Assembly: GCF_000521605.1 (NCBI RefSeq)
Contig: NZ_CP006942.1
Span: 558,001 to 622,000, forward strand
Reading direction: 5' to 3'
Origin: Mannheimia sp. USDA-ARS-USMARC-1261
GTDB taxonomy: Bacteria > Pseudomonadota > Gammaproteobacteria > Enterobacterales > Pasteurellaceae
Length of the DNA stretch: 64,000 bases
Positions within the stretch are counted from its first letter, which is position 1. Every line of letters begins with the position of its first letter. A model generated the notes under the pieces. The model made no database searches and had not been told where the DNA came from. It saw only the letters and a program-made list of their open reading frames with translations. This document shows positions 18,992 through 28,044 of the stretch, piece by piece. A program made the position numbers and the translations under genes.

Positions 18992-19018
18992 AAAATTATG
19001 CCATAAACGCATAATTTT
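18992..19018 (+). promoter_or_regulatory. Palindromic operator candidate for the XRE regulator
   Basis: A perfect 10-bp inverted repeat (AAAATTATGC, 7-base spacer, GCATAATTTT) lies 11 bases before the regulator ATG in the divergent region shared with the DUF805 gene. The position and symmetry are typical of autoregulation. Confidence 0.55.
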
Positions 19019-19029
19019 ATGAGATAACT

Positions 19030-19362
19030 ATGGCACAGCTGATTTCAACAGACATCGACCGTCTTGTCGGTCAAAGAATTCAACAAAAACGCAGAGAAAT
19101 GGGTTATTCCGCAGAGCGGTTGTCAGAGTATGTGGATATTTCTCAACCACAACTTTCACGCTATGAGCGTGGGGCGAATAAGATCAACGTGGCACATTTG
19201 GTGGCGATTGCGACTTTTTTGAAAACGCCGATCAGTTACTTTTTTGCCGATTGTATGGAAGGATTTGATTGGAATAGCGATGAAGCCGACCGATATTGGC
19301 AGGAATTAACCCAAACGCAAAAATCGCTATTAGTTGATTTTCTGAAAGAGATCAAAAAATAG
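19030..19362 (+). CDS. XRE-family transcriptional regulator (pfl island)
   Basis: This 110-residue protein has a single Cro/C1-type helix-turn-helix (residues about 15-70: LVGQRIQQKRREMGYSAERL, then SQPQLSRYERGANKINVAHL) and a short C-terminal tail that may dimerise. It is clearly paralogous to the regulator at 61801-62154: the first 75 residues are nearly colinear with many identities. It is divergent from the DUF805 group, has a palindrome just upstream, and is followed 105 bases later by pflA. It probably represses its own promoter and the neighbouring group (inference). Confidence 0.85.
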   Translation: MAQLISTDIDRLVGQRIQQKRREMGYSAERLSEYVDISQPQLSRYERGANKINVAHLVAIATFLKTPISYFFADCMEGFDWNSDEADRYWQELTQTQKSLLVDFLKEIKK

Positions 19363-19467
19363 TTGGGATTTCTCGCTGAGTAAAGTTTAATGGCTTGATT
19401 TATTTCTGCGAACAATCTAAAAATTTGCTACAATTTGTCAAAATTTTTTGAGGTTCGAGGTAAGCAA

Positions 19468-20208
19468 ATGTCTGTTGTTGGACGTATCCATTCTTATGAA
19501 TCCTGTGGCACAGTAGATGGTCCGGGAATTCGCTTTATTCTTTTCTTGCAAGGCTGTTTAATGCGTTGTAAATATTGCCATAATCGCGATACTTGGGATC
19601 TGGATGGTGGCAAAGAAATTACCGTTGAAGATCTAATGAAAGAAGTAACGACTTACAAGCATTTTATGAAAGCAACCGGTGGTGGCGTAACGGCTTCGGG
19701 TGGGGAAGCAGTGTTGCAAATGGAATTTGTGCGTGATTGGTTCAGAGCTTGTAAAGCAGAAGGTATTAACACTTGTTTAGATACCAACGGTTTTGTTCGT
19801 AGCTATAGCCCTGTGGTTGATGAAATGCTGGAAGTTACCGATTTAGTTCTGTTAGATTTAAAACAGTTAAACGATGAAGTTCACCAAGATTTGGTTGGTG
19901 TGTCTAATAAACGTACCCTTGATTTTGCTCGCTATTTACACAAAATGAATAAGCCGACTTGGATTCGCTATGTGGTCGTGCCGGGCTATACAGACGATGA
20001 TGATTCTGCTCATCGCTTAGGACAATTTATTCAAGGGATGGATAATATTGAGAAAGTGGAACTATTGCCATACCATCGCTTAGGTGCACACAAGTGGGAA
20101 ACCTTAGGCTATAAATATGATCTGGACGGCGTGTTGCCACCACCGAAAGAAGATTTAGAGCGTATCCAAAAAATTATTGAAAGTTACGGACACACAGTCA
20201 AATTCTAA
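19468..20208 (+). CDS. pflA: Pyruvate formate-lyase activating enzyme
   Basis: A radical-SAM enzyme that places the glycyl radical on PflB. The CxxxCxxC cluster motif is present ([12 protein letters not shown], about residues 30-41), with the SAM-binding GGG-containing segment [13 protein letters not shown] choose the ATG at 19468, giving 246 residues, because [20 protein letters not shown] matches the E. coli start; the frame extends 11 codons upstream without homology. In relatives it follows pflB directly. Here it is separated by RhuM, small genes and a regulator, so it needs its own promoter or read-through from the XRE gene. Confidence 0.95.
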   Translation: MSVVGRIHSYESCGTVDGPGIRFILFLQGCLMRCKYCHNRDTWDLDGGKEITVEDLMKEVTTYKHFMKATGGGVTASGGEAVLQMEFVRDWFRACKAEGINTCLDTNGFVRSYSPVVDEMLEVTDLVLLDLKQLNDEVHQDLVGVSNKRTLDFARYLHKMNKPTWIRYVVVPGYTDDDDSAHRLGQFIQGMDNIEKVELLPYHRLGAHKWETLGYKYDLDGVLPPPKEDLERIQKIIESYGHTVKF

Positions 20209-20210
20209 AG

Positions 20211-20265
20211 ACAAGCGGTTATATTTTGTAGGTTTTTTGCAAAATATGACCGCTTGTTTTCTTTT
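20211..20265 (+). terminator. pflA terminator with inverted USS
   Basis: ACAAGCGGTTATATTTTG (20211-20228) pairs with its complement at 20240-20257 over 18 positions with one mismatch, followed by a T-rich run. Both arms include the full USS. Confidence 0.8.
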
Positions 20266-20327
20266 CTCTCCAACTTTGTGTATTATTTTGATACGAATTT
20301 TCATTTTGACTATAAAAGGAAAAAATA

Positions 20328-22376
20328 ATGTCTAACCCTCTTTTAAATTACACAGGCTTGCCTGAGTTTTCCAAAATCAAACCTGAACACATCAAACCTG
20401 CGGTGGAAGCCGTGATTAAAGAGTGCCGTGAAACCATTGAAGCGGTGGCAAAAATTGAAAACCCAACGTGGGAAAATTTCTATATGCCGCAAGCGATGGC
20501 GGGCGACAAATTCTCTCGTGCGTGGTCGCCGGTCGGGCATTTAAATGCAGTGAAAAACTCCCCTGAATTGCGTGAAGAATATCAAGCCTGCTTGCCGTTA
20601 TTATCGGAATACAGCACTTGGGCGGGGCAACATCAAGGCTTATATCAAGGCTACTTAAAATTAAAAAACAGCCCTGAATTTGCTCACTATTCGACTGCAC
20701 AGAAAAAGGCGATAGAAAACAGCCTGCAAGATTTTGAATTATCGGGCATCTCTTTACCTGCCGACAAACAAAAACGCTATGGCGAGATTTCTGCTCGTTT
20801 ATCGGAACTTAGCTCACAATTTAGCAATAATGTGCTAGATGCCACAATGGGTTGGGACATCGTAATTACTGACGAAGCTCAATTAAAAGGCTTGCCGGAA
20901 TCGGCACTTGAAGCTGCGAAATTATCGGCTGAAAGCAAAGGCAAAAAAGGCTACCGCTTTACCCTTGAATTTCCAAGCTATCTGCCGGTGATGACTTACT
21001 GCGAAAACAAAGCACTGCGTGAAGAAATGTACCGAGCTTTCGTAACCCGAGCCTCAGATCAAGGTCCAAATGCAGGCAAATGGGATAACAGTGCCATCAT
21101 TGATGAAATTTTAAAATTACGCCACGAAAGATCGCAACTGCTTGGCTTTAAAACCTATGCGGATTATTCCCTTGCCACCAAAATGGCAGAAAATCCACAA
21201 CAAGTATTGGATTTCTTAAACGATTTAGCCGCTCGCTCAAAAGCACAAGGTAAAAATGAATTGTGCGAATTGAAAAAATTCACCAAAGAACACTTTGGCG
21301 TAGAGCATTTGGATTTATGGGATATTACTTTCTACAGCGAAAAACAAAAACAGGCGTTATATTCAGTGAATGATGAAGAACTTCGCCCATACTTCCCTGA
21401 AAACCGTGTGCTTTCAGGCTTATTTGAAGTGATGAAACGTGTTTTCGGTATGCGTGTGGAAGAGCCGCAAGGTGTGGATGTTTGGCACAAAGATGTGCGT
21501 TTTTTCAATATTTTTGACAAAAATGACCGCTTGCGTGGTTCGTTCTACCTCGATTTATACGCTCGTGAAAACAAACGTGGCGGTGCTTGGATGGACGACT
21601 GCATCAACCAAAAACGCTTAGCGGATGGTTCACTCCAAAAACCGGTTGCCTATTTAACCTGTAATTTCAACAAGCCGATTGGCGACAAACCGGCATTGTT
21701 TACGCACGATGAAGTTACTACCTTATTCCATGAATTTGGACACGGTATTCACCATATGCTGACTGAAATTGATGTGGGCGATGTTGCCGGCATTAACGGC
21801 GTGCCTTGGGATGCGGTGGAATTACCAAGCCAATTCTTAGAAAACTGGTGCTGGGAAGAAGAGGCACTTGCCTTTATTTCAGGGCATTACGAAACTGGGG
21901 AGCCGTTACCAAAAGCGAAATTAGAGCAATTATTTGCAGCGAAAAATTTCCAAGCGGCGATGTTTGTATTACGCCAATTAGAGTTCGGCTTGTTCGATTT
22001 CCGCCTACACACCGAGTACGACCCTACCAAACAAGGTCAAGTATTGGCATTGTTAAAAGAAGTGAAAGAAAAAGTGGCGGTGGCAAAAGGCGTGGAGTGG
22101 GCAAGAACCCCACACAGTTTCTCGCATATTTTTGCCGGTGGCTATGCGGCAGGCTATTACAGCTACTTATGGGCGGAGGTGCTTTCAGCAGATGCTTATT
22201 CACGCTTTGAGGAAGAAGGTATTTTCAATGCAGAAACTGGGCAATCTTTCTTAGATAATATCTTAACCCGTGGCGGCTCAGAAGAACCAATGGTATTATT
22301 TGAACGCTTCCGTGGTAGAAAACCAACTCTTGATGCGTTACTCAGACACAAAGGGATTTTGGGTAACGGCATCTGA
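20328..22376 (+). CDS. prlC: Oligopeptidase A
   Basis: This M3-family zinc peptidase degrades short peptides and signal-peptide fragments in the cytoplasm. At 682 residues it matches E. coli PrlC (680). It carries the zinc motif LFHEFGHGIHHM (about residue 470) with the downstream Glu ligand region. RBS AAAGGAAA precedes the ATG. It starts 120 bases after pflA, beyond a strong terminator, so it is a separate unit. Confidence 0.95.
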   Translation: MSNPLLNYTGLPEFSKIKPEHIKPAVEAVIKECRETIEAVAKIENPTWENFYMPQAMAGDKFSRAWSPVGHLNAVKNSPELREEYQACLPLLSEYSTWAGQHQGLYQGYLKLKNSPEFAHYSTAQKKAIENSLQDFELSGISLPADKQKRYGEISARLSELSSQFSNNVLDATMGWDIVITDEAQLKGLPESALEAAKLSAESKGKKGYRFTLEFPSYLPVMTYCENKALREEMYRAFVTRASDQGPNAGKWDNSAIIDEILKLRHERSQLLGFKTYADYSLATKMAENPQQVLDFLNDLAARSKAQGKNELCELKKFTKEHFGVEHLDLWDITFYSEKQKQALYSVNDEELRPYFPENRVLSGLFEVMKRVFGMRVEEPQGVDVWHKDVRFFNIFDKNDRLRGSFYLDLYARENKRGGAWMDDCINQKRLADGSLQKPVAYLTCNFNKPIGDKPALFTHDEVTTLFHEFGHGIHHMLTEIDVGDVAGINGVPWDAVELPSQFLENWCWEEEALAFISGHYETGEPLPKAKLEQLFAAKNFQAAMFVLRQLEFGLFDFRLHTEYDPTKQGQVLALLKEVKEKVAVAKGVEWARTPHSFSHIFAGGYAAGYYSYLWAEVLSADAYSRFEEEGIFNAETGQSFLDNILTRGGSEEPMVLFERFRGRKPTLDALLRHKGILGNGI

Positions 22377-22413
22377 AGCCTGTAGTGCAAACTAGCGTTA
22401 AATGAAAATACCC

Positions 22414-22460
22414 AAGCGGTCAAAATTGCAAAATTTTTTGCAGATTTGACCGCTTGTCTT
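22414..22460 (+). terminator. prlC terminator with inverted USS
   Basis: An 11-bp perfect stem (AAGCGGTCAAA, 22414-22424; TTTGACCGCTT, 22445-22455) is followed by GTCTTTTCTTTC. Confidence 0.75.
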
Positions 22461-22517
22461 TTCTTTCTTTGGGAACAGGTTATAATTTCCAGCATTCATT
22501 ATAACGAGAATGTACCT

Positions 22518-23675
22518 ATGTCTTTAGATTTATCCGATATTCGAACACAAATTACCACCCTTGACCGCAATTTATTAAAGCTACTTGCTGAACGCCACCG
22601 TTTGGCGTTTGATGTGGTACGTAGCAAAGAGATCACGCAAAAGCCGTTACGGGATTTAGAGCGTGAAAAAGCGTTATTGCAAGAGTTGGTCAATTTTGCG
22701 GAAGCGGAGAATTATCAGCTCGATCCGCAATATGTTACCCAAATTTTCCAGCGTATTATTGAAGATTCAGTGCTGACTCAGCAAACTTATCTGCAAAATA
22801 AACTCAACGCTCAGAAAGAAGAGCAGGTGTCAGTTGCTTTTTTAGGAATGCGTGGCTCTTATTCCAATATGGCAACTCGTCAATTTGCCAAAAAATATCA
22901 AGGGGCGTTGCTGGAGCTAAGCTGTGGCTCTTTTGATGAAGTGTTTGAAAAAGTCAGCTCGGGCGAGGCGGAGTTTGGCGTGCTACCGCTTGAAAATACC
23001 ACTTCAGGCTCGATTAATGAAGTCTATGATTTATTACAGCATACCGATTTAACTTTAGTGGGAGAATTGGCTTATCCCATCAAACATTGTGTGTTGGCAA
23101 ACGGCAATGTGGATTTAGCGGAAGTAGATACCGTTTACACCCACCCACAGCCGGCACAGCAATGCAGTCAATTTTTGGCAACTTTAGACAAAGTACATAT
23201 CAAATATTGCGAAAGCAGCTCGCACGCAATGCAAATGGTGGCACGTTTGAATAAGCCGAATATTGTTGCACTAGGGAATGAAGATGGCGGTAAGCTCTAT
23301 GGTTTAACCAGCATTAAAACCGAGATTGCTAACCAGCCGAATAATATCACTCGTTTTATTGTGCTTGCAAAACAAGCGGTTCAAGTTTCGCCACAGGTGC
23401 AAACCAAAACTTTACTGCTGATGACCACCACTCAACAAGCCGGTGCATTGGTGGATGCGTTGATGGTATTCAAAACCCATAATATCCGTATGACAAAACT
23501 AGAATCTCGTCCGATTTATGGTAAGCCTTGGGAAGAGATGTTTTATGTGGAATTAGAAGCGAATATTCATTCCGAAAATACGCAAAAAGCGTTGATAGAA
23601 CTTGAAGAAGTAACTAGCTATCTTAAAGTGTTAGGTTGCTACCCGAGTGAAATTATTGAGCCAGTGAAGCTTTAA
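22518..23675 (+). CDS. pheA: Bifunctional chorismate mutase/prephenate dehydratase
   Basis: PheA makes phenylpyruvate from chorismate in two steps for phenylalanine synthesis. Residues about 1-90 are an AroQ-type chorismate mutase ([23 protein letters not shown]). About 105-280 are prephenate dehydratase ([36 protein letters not shown]). The remainder is an ACT regulatory domain with the ESRP motif ([13 protein letters not shown]) for phenylalanine feedback. The ATG at 22518 gives 385 residues; the 24 upstream in-frame codons lack homology. No phenylalanine leader peptide was seen. Confidence 0.95.
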   Translation: MSLDLSDIRTQITTLDRNLLKLLAERHRLAFDVVRSKEITQKPLRDLEREKALLQELVNFAEAENYQLDPQYVTQIFQRIIEDSVLTQQTYLQNKLNAQKEEQVSVAFLGMRGSYSNMATRQFAKKYQGALLELSCGSFDEVFEKVSSGEAEFGVLPLENTTSGSINEVYDLLQHTDLTLVGELAYPIKHCVLANGNVDLAEVDTVYTHPQPAQQCSQFLATLDKVHIKYCESSSHAMQMVARLNKPNIVALGNEDGGKLYGLTSIKTEIANQPNNITRFIVLAKQAVQVSPQVQTKTLLLMTTTQQAGALVDALMVFKTHNIRMTKLESRPIYGKPWEEMFYVELEANIHSENTQKALIELEEVTSYLKVLGCYPSEIIEPVKL

Positions 23676-23691
23676 TCAATAAAAATGGTTC

Positions 23692-23717
23692 AAGGGCTGC
23701 TTTTAAACGCAGCCCTT
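23692..23717. terminator. Terminator between pheA and cyaA
   Basis: A perfect 9-bp stem (AAGGGCTGC/GCAGCCCTT) has an 8-base loop and lies between two convergent genes. Confidence 0.75.
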
Positions 23718-23734
23718 CATTATGTTTGAGTAAT

Positions 23735-26266
23735 TTAGCATTTACTTTCTTGAGCAGCGAGGTAGTCTAAATGTTGGCGGCTTTGGAACGGCACAATAGA
23801 CAACTCGCCATTGGGAGAAATAAGTTGATAAAATTGTGGGTGGTTAAAGCTACCAAATGAGATGTCTGTTTCTTCCTTCTGCTGTTTATTGTGTTGTAAT
23901 TTATTGATTTTTCGGATTTTTTCTTCTTTATTGCCGGAACAATTATAGTAACTTTCCACACTATTTTTTTCATCAACCACATACACATTAAAACTGCTAT
24001 CTTGGTTATCTTCAAAGAAGAATTGCAAAAAGCCTTCGCTGGCAAATTCGCTGATTTTTTGAGGAAATGGTTTTTTCTCTTTGGCTATATCAGCGGTTAG
24101 ATTTGCAATGTTTTCACGATTTTCGACCGCTTGTTCTTCAATCTGCTTAATGCCAACAGTCTGTTTACGGAAGATCACTTGCCACGTTTTGCCCGCAATT
24201 TTTAAGTGGCGTAGCTCATCGGCGTGCAGTAAACAACCTGTTTGAATTGCAATACATTTATGCACTAAATCAGCAACAAACTCACGAAGATCGCTGCGTA
24301 AATATTTACTATAGCAAAAAATATTCACGGAATTTGGTGAGGCTGCACTTTGATAAATTCGATTAGAAACTAATTTCAGGGCTTTTAAAATGGCATCTTC
24401 GCCGTCGAAATGCTGAGTGCGGATTTCATTCCAAACATTTCGGTAAATAATGCTGACACTACCGACTAAGGTTTTTTGAGTTTTACCAAAATTAAATAGA
24501 TCACTTTGGCAAACTTTTTTAGGCAAGTCAGTAATGGTTTCCGTCGGATCTTGCACTAAATTGATCGCAATCGCTAAGTTACGAATTTTATTCGGATGAT
24601 ACATATCTTCCTGTGTCATCTCTGGTGCTTGAATCGGGAAAGTTAAGCGTAAATCGGTAATAAATTGGCGTAATTTCTGCGTATTTAGGTTATTGCTCGC
24701 CGTGTGCAAATGGGTATTGGCATTTATAATGCCGTTAAAAAATCCCCAAGCAATCAGTTTAACCGGGCTTTTGTTGTAGTGAACATAGCGAAGGTTTGAA
24801 TCATATTGACTTTTGGGTGCTTGATTCACTAAATACCAACCTGGTTGCATTGAGCTACCGGCTTTTACTTCAATAAAAGTTACGGCATTTTCTGCTACGT
24901 TCGGCGATATTTTCGGATTGATTAACGGTACTTTACCCGGCAAAGTTTCAAATACAGAGTAAAGTCTTCGCATTAAAATGTCGGTATCATTGGTCATAAT
25001 ACTCGGATTAAGATGGAATTTTCGAGCGAAGTGGATTAAGTTACGATAGCTTTGTAGCAGGTGATCAATCAGCATATTTTCGTGGCTCATCACTTGCTTA
25101 ATTTTCCAGTTTAGGCGATTTTGTAATAATGTAGTTTGTGCCTCATTCCAAGACCATTGCTCAACCAAAGATTGTAACGCTTCTGTACGCCAGTTTTTTC
25201 TGATTTCCCCTTCAATCGCTTTTGCATAAAAACAGACACGCAAGCGGTCTAATTTTACCCATTCTTTGCGAGTAATAAGATGTTCGGTAACTAGCTCAAG
25301 CATTGCTAGATAAGGGTCAAAATGGTATTCAATTGATTCATCACTCAGAATTTTTTTCTTAAACTCTTTTGAAATTAATTTTGTTTTCGGGTAAGTGTGG
25401 GCATAGCATTCCAGCAATAAAATCTTAATGGCTGATTTGTAAGGGTTATTGATCCCTTTATAGAGTTGCCATAGGCTTGCCCCAAAGAATTCGCTCGTAG
25501 AAAGACTGGAGAAATCGCCAAAATCTACCCATTCGTTTAAATCAATTTCAGGATTATTATGAGCAGTTTGATATTCATCTTTGTGCAGATGTAACCACAG
25601 TAAGCGTTTACCTGCAAGTAGTATGGCTGAACGATAAAATTCATCAAGCAAGAAAAAATGCTGAGCTGAACCACTGTGTTCATCTGTTACACCGCTACTG
25701 TAAGTTTGAGTTTTAAACTGCTCCGGGTTCATTAAGAAAATATTAATGTCTACATCAAAGGTTTTTGCCCATTCTTGTAGCTTAGTAATTTTAAGCTCCA
25801 TTAATTTATATTGTTCAATAGTAAGCGTGTTTGAATAGCATAACCATAAATCTAAATCTGACAGACTGGTTTGAGTAATAGACCCCGTGCTCCCCATACA
25901 GTAGAGAGCATCAAAATGAGTTTGATTTTTTAAATGATGATCGGAAATAGCCTCGTGAAAGCTATAAGACATTAATGAGTTTTTTTGATAATCAGATAAT
26001 TCAAAATGCCAAATACCTTGCGGTGCATTTTCTACATATGAAGGTAGGCTTGGGTGGTTAAAATGAATAAGTAATGGGATCAATGAAAAAACGTGGACAA
26101 AGCTTTGATTATTGGCACTAATAGCCCGCTCAATGCGATAAGCATTAAGTTTATCAATTCTTTTTTTAGTTAAAGCTAATTTTTGGGAAAAATTTCCCTT
26201 ACTTGCCTTAATAGCAGTTCCTTCTACTATTTTTGCTGTAGTAGCTTCAAGGGAGAGTGTTTTCAC
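23735..26266 (-). CDS. cyaA: Class I adenylate cyclase
   Basis: CyaA makes cAMP, the co-activator of CRP, which also controls competence in Pasteurellaceae. The N-terminal catalytic half has the nucleotidyltransferase motif GSTGSITQTSLSDLDLWLC (about residues 125-143) with the two metal-binding Asp. The C-terminal half is the glucose-responsive regulatory region. I start it at a GTG at 26266 with AAGGAAA seven to ten bases upstream, giving 843 residues, the usual length in this family. An ATG 12 codons earlier has no RBS. It is divergent from fabB. Confidence 0.93.
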   Translation of the reverse strand: MKTLSLEATTAKIVEGTAIKASKGNFSQKLALTKKRIDKLNAYRIERAISANNQSFVHVFSLIPLLIHFNHPSLPSYVENAPQGIWHFELSDYQKNSLMSYSFHEAISDHHLKNQTHFDALYCMGSTGSITQTSLSDLDLWLCYSNTLTIEQYKLMELKITKLQEWAKTFDVDINIFLMNPEQFKTQTYSSGVTDEHSGSAQHFFLLDEFYRSAILLAGKRLLWLHLHKDEYQTAHNNPEIDLNEWVDFGDFSSLSTSEFFGASLWQLYKGINNPYKSAIKILLLECYAHTYPKTKLISKEFKKKILSDESIEYHFDPYLAMLELVTEHLITRKEWVKLDRLRVCFYAKAIEGEIRKNWRTEALQSLVEQWSWNEAQTTLLQNRLNWKIKQVMSHENMLIDHLLQSYRNLIHFARKFHLNPSIMTNDTDILMRRLYSVFETLPGKVPLINPKISPNVAENAVTFIEVKAGSSMQPGWYLVNQAPKSQYDSNLRYVHYNKSPVKLIAWGFFNGIINANTHLHTASNNLNTQKLRQFITDLRLTFPIQAPEMTQEDMYHPNKIRNLAIAINLVQDPTETITDLPKKVCQSDLFNFGKTQKTLVGSVSIIYRNVWNEIRTQHFDGEDAILKALKLVSNRIYQSAASPNSVNIFCYSKYLRSDLREFVADLVHKCIAIQTGCLLHADELRHLKIAGKTWQVIFRKQTVGIKQIEEQAVENRENIANLTADIAKEKKPFPQKISEFASEGFLQFFFEDNQDSSFNVYVVDEKNSVESYYNCSGNKEEKIRKINKLQHNKQQKEETDISFGSFNHPQFYQLISPNGELSIVPFQSRQHLDYLAAQESKC

Positions 26267-26370
26267 GCTAATTTCCTTTTTAAAATGTGATCCACTTAAC
26301 ATTTTAGCTGAAAAGTAATGATAGTATAAGGTAATAGCTCAAAAAAGTAAAAAATACAATTTTCTCTAAA

Positions 26371-26386
26371 AGAGTTCAGACCAGTC
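26371..26386 (+). promoter_or_regulatory. FadR-like half-conserved site upstream of fabB
   Basis: The complement, GACTGGTCTGAACTCT, keeps the left half of the FadR operator (CTGGT-C-GA) but is poor on the right. It is about 100 bases before fabB, next to a FabR-like palindrome, the same order as known for E. coli unsaturated fatty acid genes. Confidence 0.4.
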
Positions 26387-26428
26387 ATAATTTTAGTGTA
26401 AAATAAGCAAGTTTTAGTAGCTTATTTG

Positions 26429-26446
26429 AGTGAACAAGTGTAAGCT
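26429..26446 (+). promoter_or_regulatory. FabR-like operator upstream of fabB
   Basis: AGTGAACAAGTGTAAGCT is an imperfect palindrome resembling the enterobacterial FabR site, whose core is GTACAAGTGTAC. Two further copies of the GAACAAGTGTA/TAACAAGTGTA core lie upstream of the acyl-CoA ligase gene. Confidence 0.6.
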
Positions 26447-26488
26447 GAATTAACTATTTTTTCAGAACAAAATGATGAAGGAAACAAA

Positions 26489-27706
26489 ATGAAAAGAGTT
26501 GTTATTACAGGTTTAGGTGTTATTTCAAGTATTGGTAACAATAAAGAAGAAGTGTTAGCCTCATTAAAAGAAGGAAAATCGGGCATTGAATTCGTGCCTG
26601 ATTTTGCTGAAGTAGGTATGCGTAGCCAAGTTGCAGGGACAATTAAATTAAACCCGGCAGAGCTAATTGACCGTAAAGTTTACCGTTTTATGGGCGATGC
26701 AGCGGCTTATGCTTATCTTTCAATGAAAGAAGCGATTGAAGATTCAGGTTTAACTGAAGAACAAATTTCTAACGACCGTACGGGCTTAGTTATCGGTGCT
26801 GGTACAGGTTCGGCTCATAGTCAATTAGTAGCGTGTGATGCGGTGCGTGGTCCGCGTGGCGTGAAAGGTATTGGTCCTTATGCGGTAACGAAAACAATGG
26901 CATCAAGCGTGTCAGCCTGTTTGGCAACACCATATAAAATCCGTGGTGTGAACTATTCGATCAGCTCGGCTTGTGCGACTTCTGCTCATTGTATCGGGCA
27001 CGCAATGGAATTAATTCAATTAGGCAAACAAGACATCGTTTTTGCAGGTGGTGCGGAAGAGCTTTCTTGGGAATGTGCAACTGAATTTGATGCAATGGGT
27101 GCGGTATCTTCTAAATATAATGACACACCAACCAAAGCAAGCCGTGCTTATGATGCAAATCGTGATGGCTTCGTTATAGCAGGTGGTGGTGCGGTTGTGG
27201 TTGTAGAAGAATTAGAACACGCTCTTGCCCGTGGTGCTAAAATCTACGCTGAAATTGTGGGATATGGTGCAACGTCTGATGGCTATGATATGGTAGCTCC
27301 AAGTGGTGAGGGTGCTGAGCGTTGTATGAGACAAGCAATGGCAACGGTAAATGGTGAGATTGAGTATATTAATGTTCACGGCACATCTACACCGGTGGGT
27401 GATGTAAAAGAACTGGGGGCAATCCGCAATGTATTTGGTGATAAAAAGCCTGCTATTTCTTCAACCAAATCAATGACTGGACATTCACTTGGTGCAGCAG
27501 GAGCTCACGAAGCAATTTACTCATTATTAATGTTAGATAACAACTTCATCGCACCAAGCATTAATATTGAAACCCTCGATGAGCAAGCTGAAGGTATGAA
27601 TATTGTAACTGAACGCCAAGATAAAGAATTAACGACTGTTATGTCTAACAGCTTTGGTTTCGGCGGTACAAATGCCTGCTTAGTATTCCAACGCTATTCA
27701 AAATAA
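26489..27706 (+). CDS. fabB: 3-oxoacyl-ACP synthase I
   Basis: FabB elongates fatty acids and is needed for unsaturated chains. The 405-residue protein has the active-site cysteine in [11 protein letters not shown] (about residue 163) and the two catalytic histidines in [11 protein letters not shown] and [10 protein letters not shown]. The presence of TPVGD and the overall length fit FabB rather than FabF. RBS GGAAA precedes the ATG. The upstream region has a FabR-like palindrome and a partial FadR-like site, matching known control of this gene by unsaturated acyl chains. Confidence 0.95.
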   Translation: MKRVVITGLGVISSIGNNKEEVLASLKEGKSGIEFVPDFAEVGMRSQVAGTIKLNPAELIDRKVYRFMGDAAAYAYLSMKEAIEDSGLTEEQISNDRTGLVIGAGTGSAHSQLVACDAVRGPRGVKGIGPYAVTKTMASSVSACLATPYKIRGVNYSISSACATSAHCIGHAMELIQLGKQDIVFAGGAEELSWECATEFDAMGAVSSKYNDTPTKASRAYDANRDGFVIAGGGAVVVVEELEHALARGAKIYAEIVGYGATSDGYDMVAPSGEGAERCMRQAMATVNGEIEYINVHGTSTPVGDVKELGAIRNVFGDKKPAISSTKSMTGHSLGAAGAHEAIYSLLMLDNNFIAPSINIETLDEQAEGMNIVTERQDKELTTVMSNSFGFGGTNACLVFQRYSK

Positions 27707-27722
27707 TTTCATCTTAATGGAT

Positions 27723-27748
27723 AAAAAAGTGCGGTAACGCACTTTTTT
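27723..27748 (+). terminator. fabB terminator
   Basis: A perfect 11-bp stem (AAAAAAGTGCG/CGCACTTTTTT) with a GTAA tetraloop ends in six T. The 295 bases from here to the next start are AT-rich and show no gene. Confidence 0.9.
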
Positions 27749-28044
27749 ATTGCCTACAAGCAGTTGAATTTGGCTAAAAATTTGCAAATTCCCCTCTGTT
27801 TCATATCCTTCCTATATTTTTGGCAAAAAAATCAAATTTTATTTTTATCTGATTTTAGTTATATTTTTAGCATTAAATTTTGTTAAATTATTTTTATGAT
27901 CGCCATATAAAAGAATTTCAATTTATTAAGTAGCATAATAATTTTATCATTTTTTTAACAAGATTTTTCTTCATCTATTTTTTACTTTATTTTATGAGTA
28001 GAATGGAAACTTATTCAAGGTCTTACACATATTTTGGAGAATAT

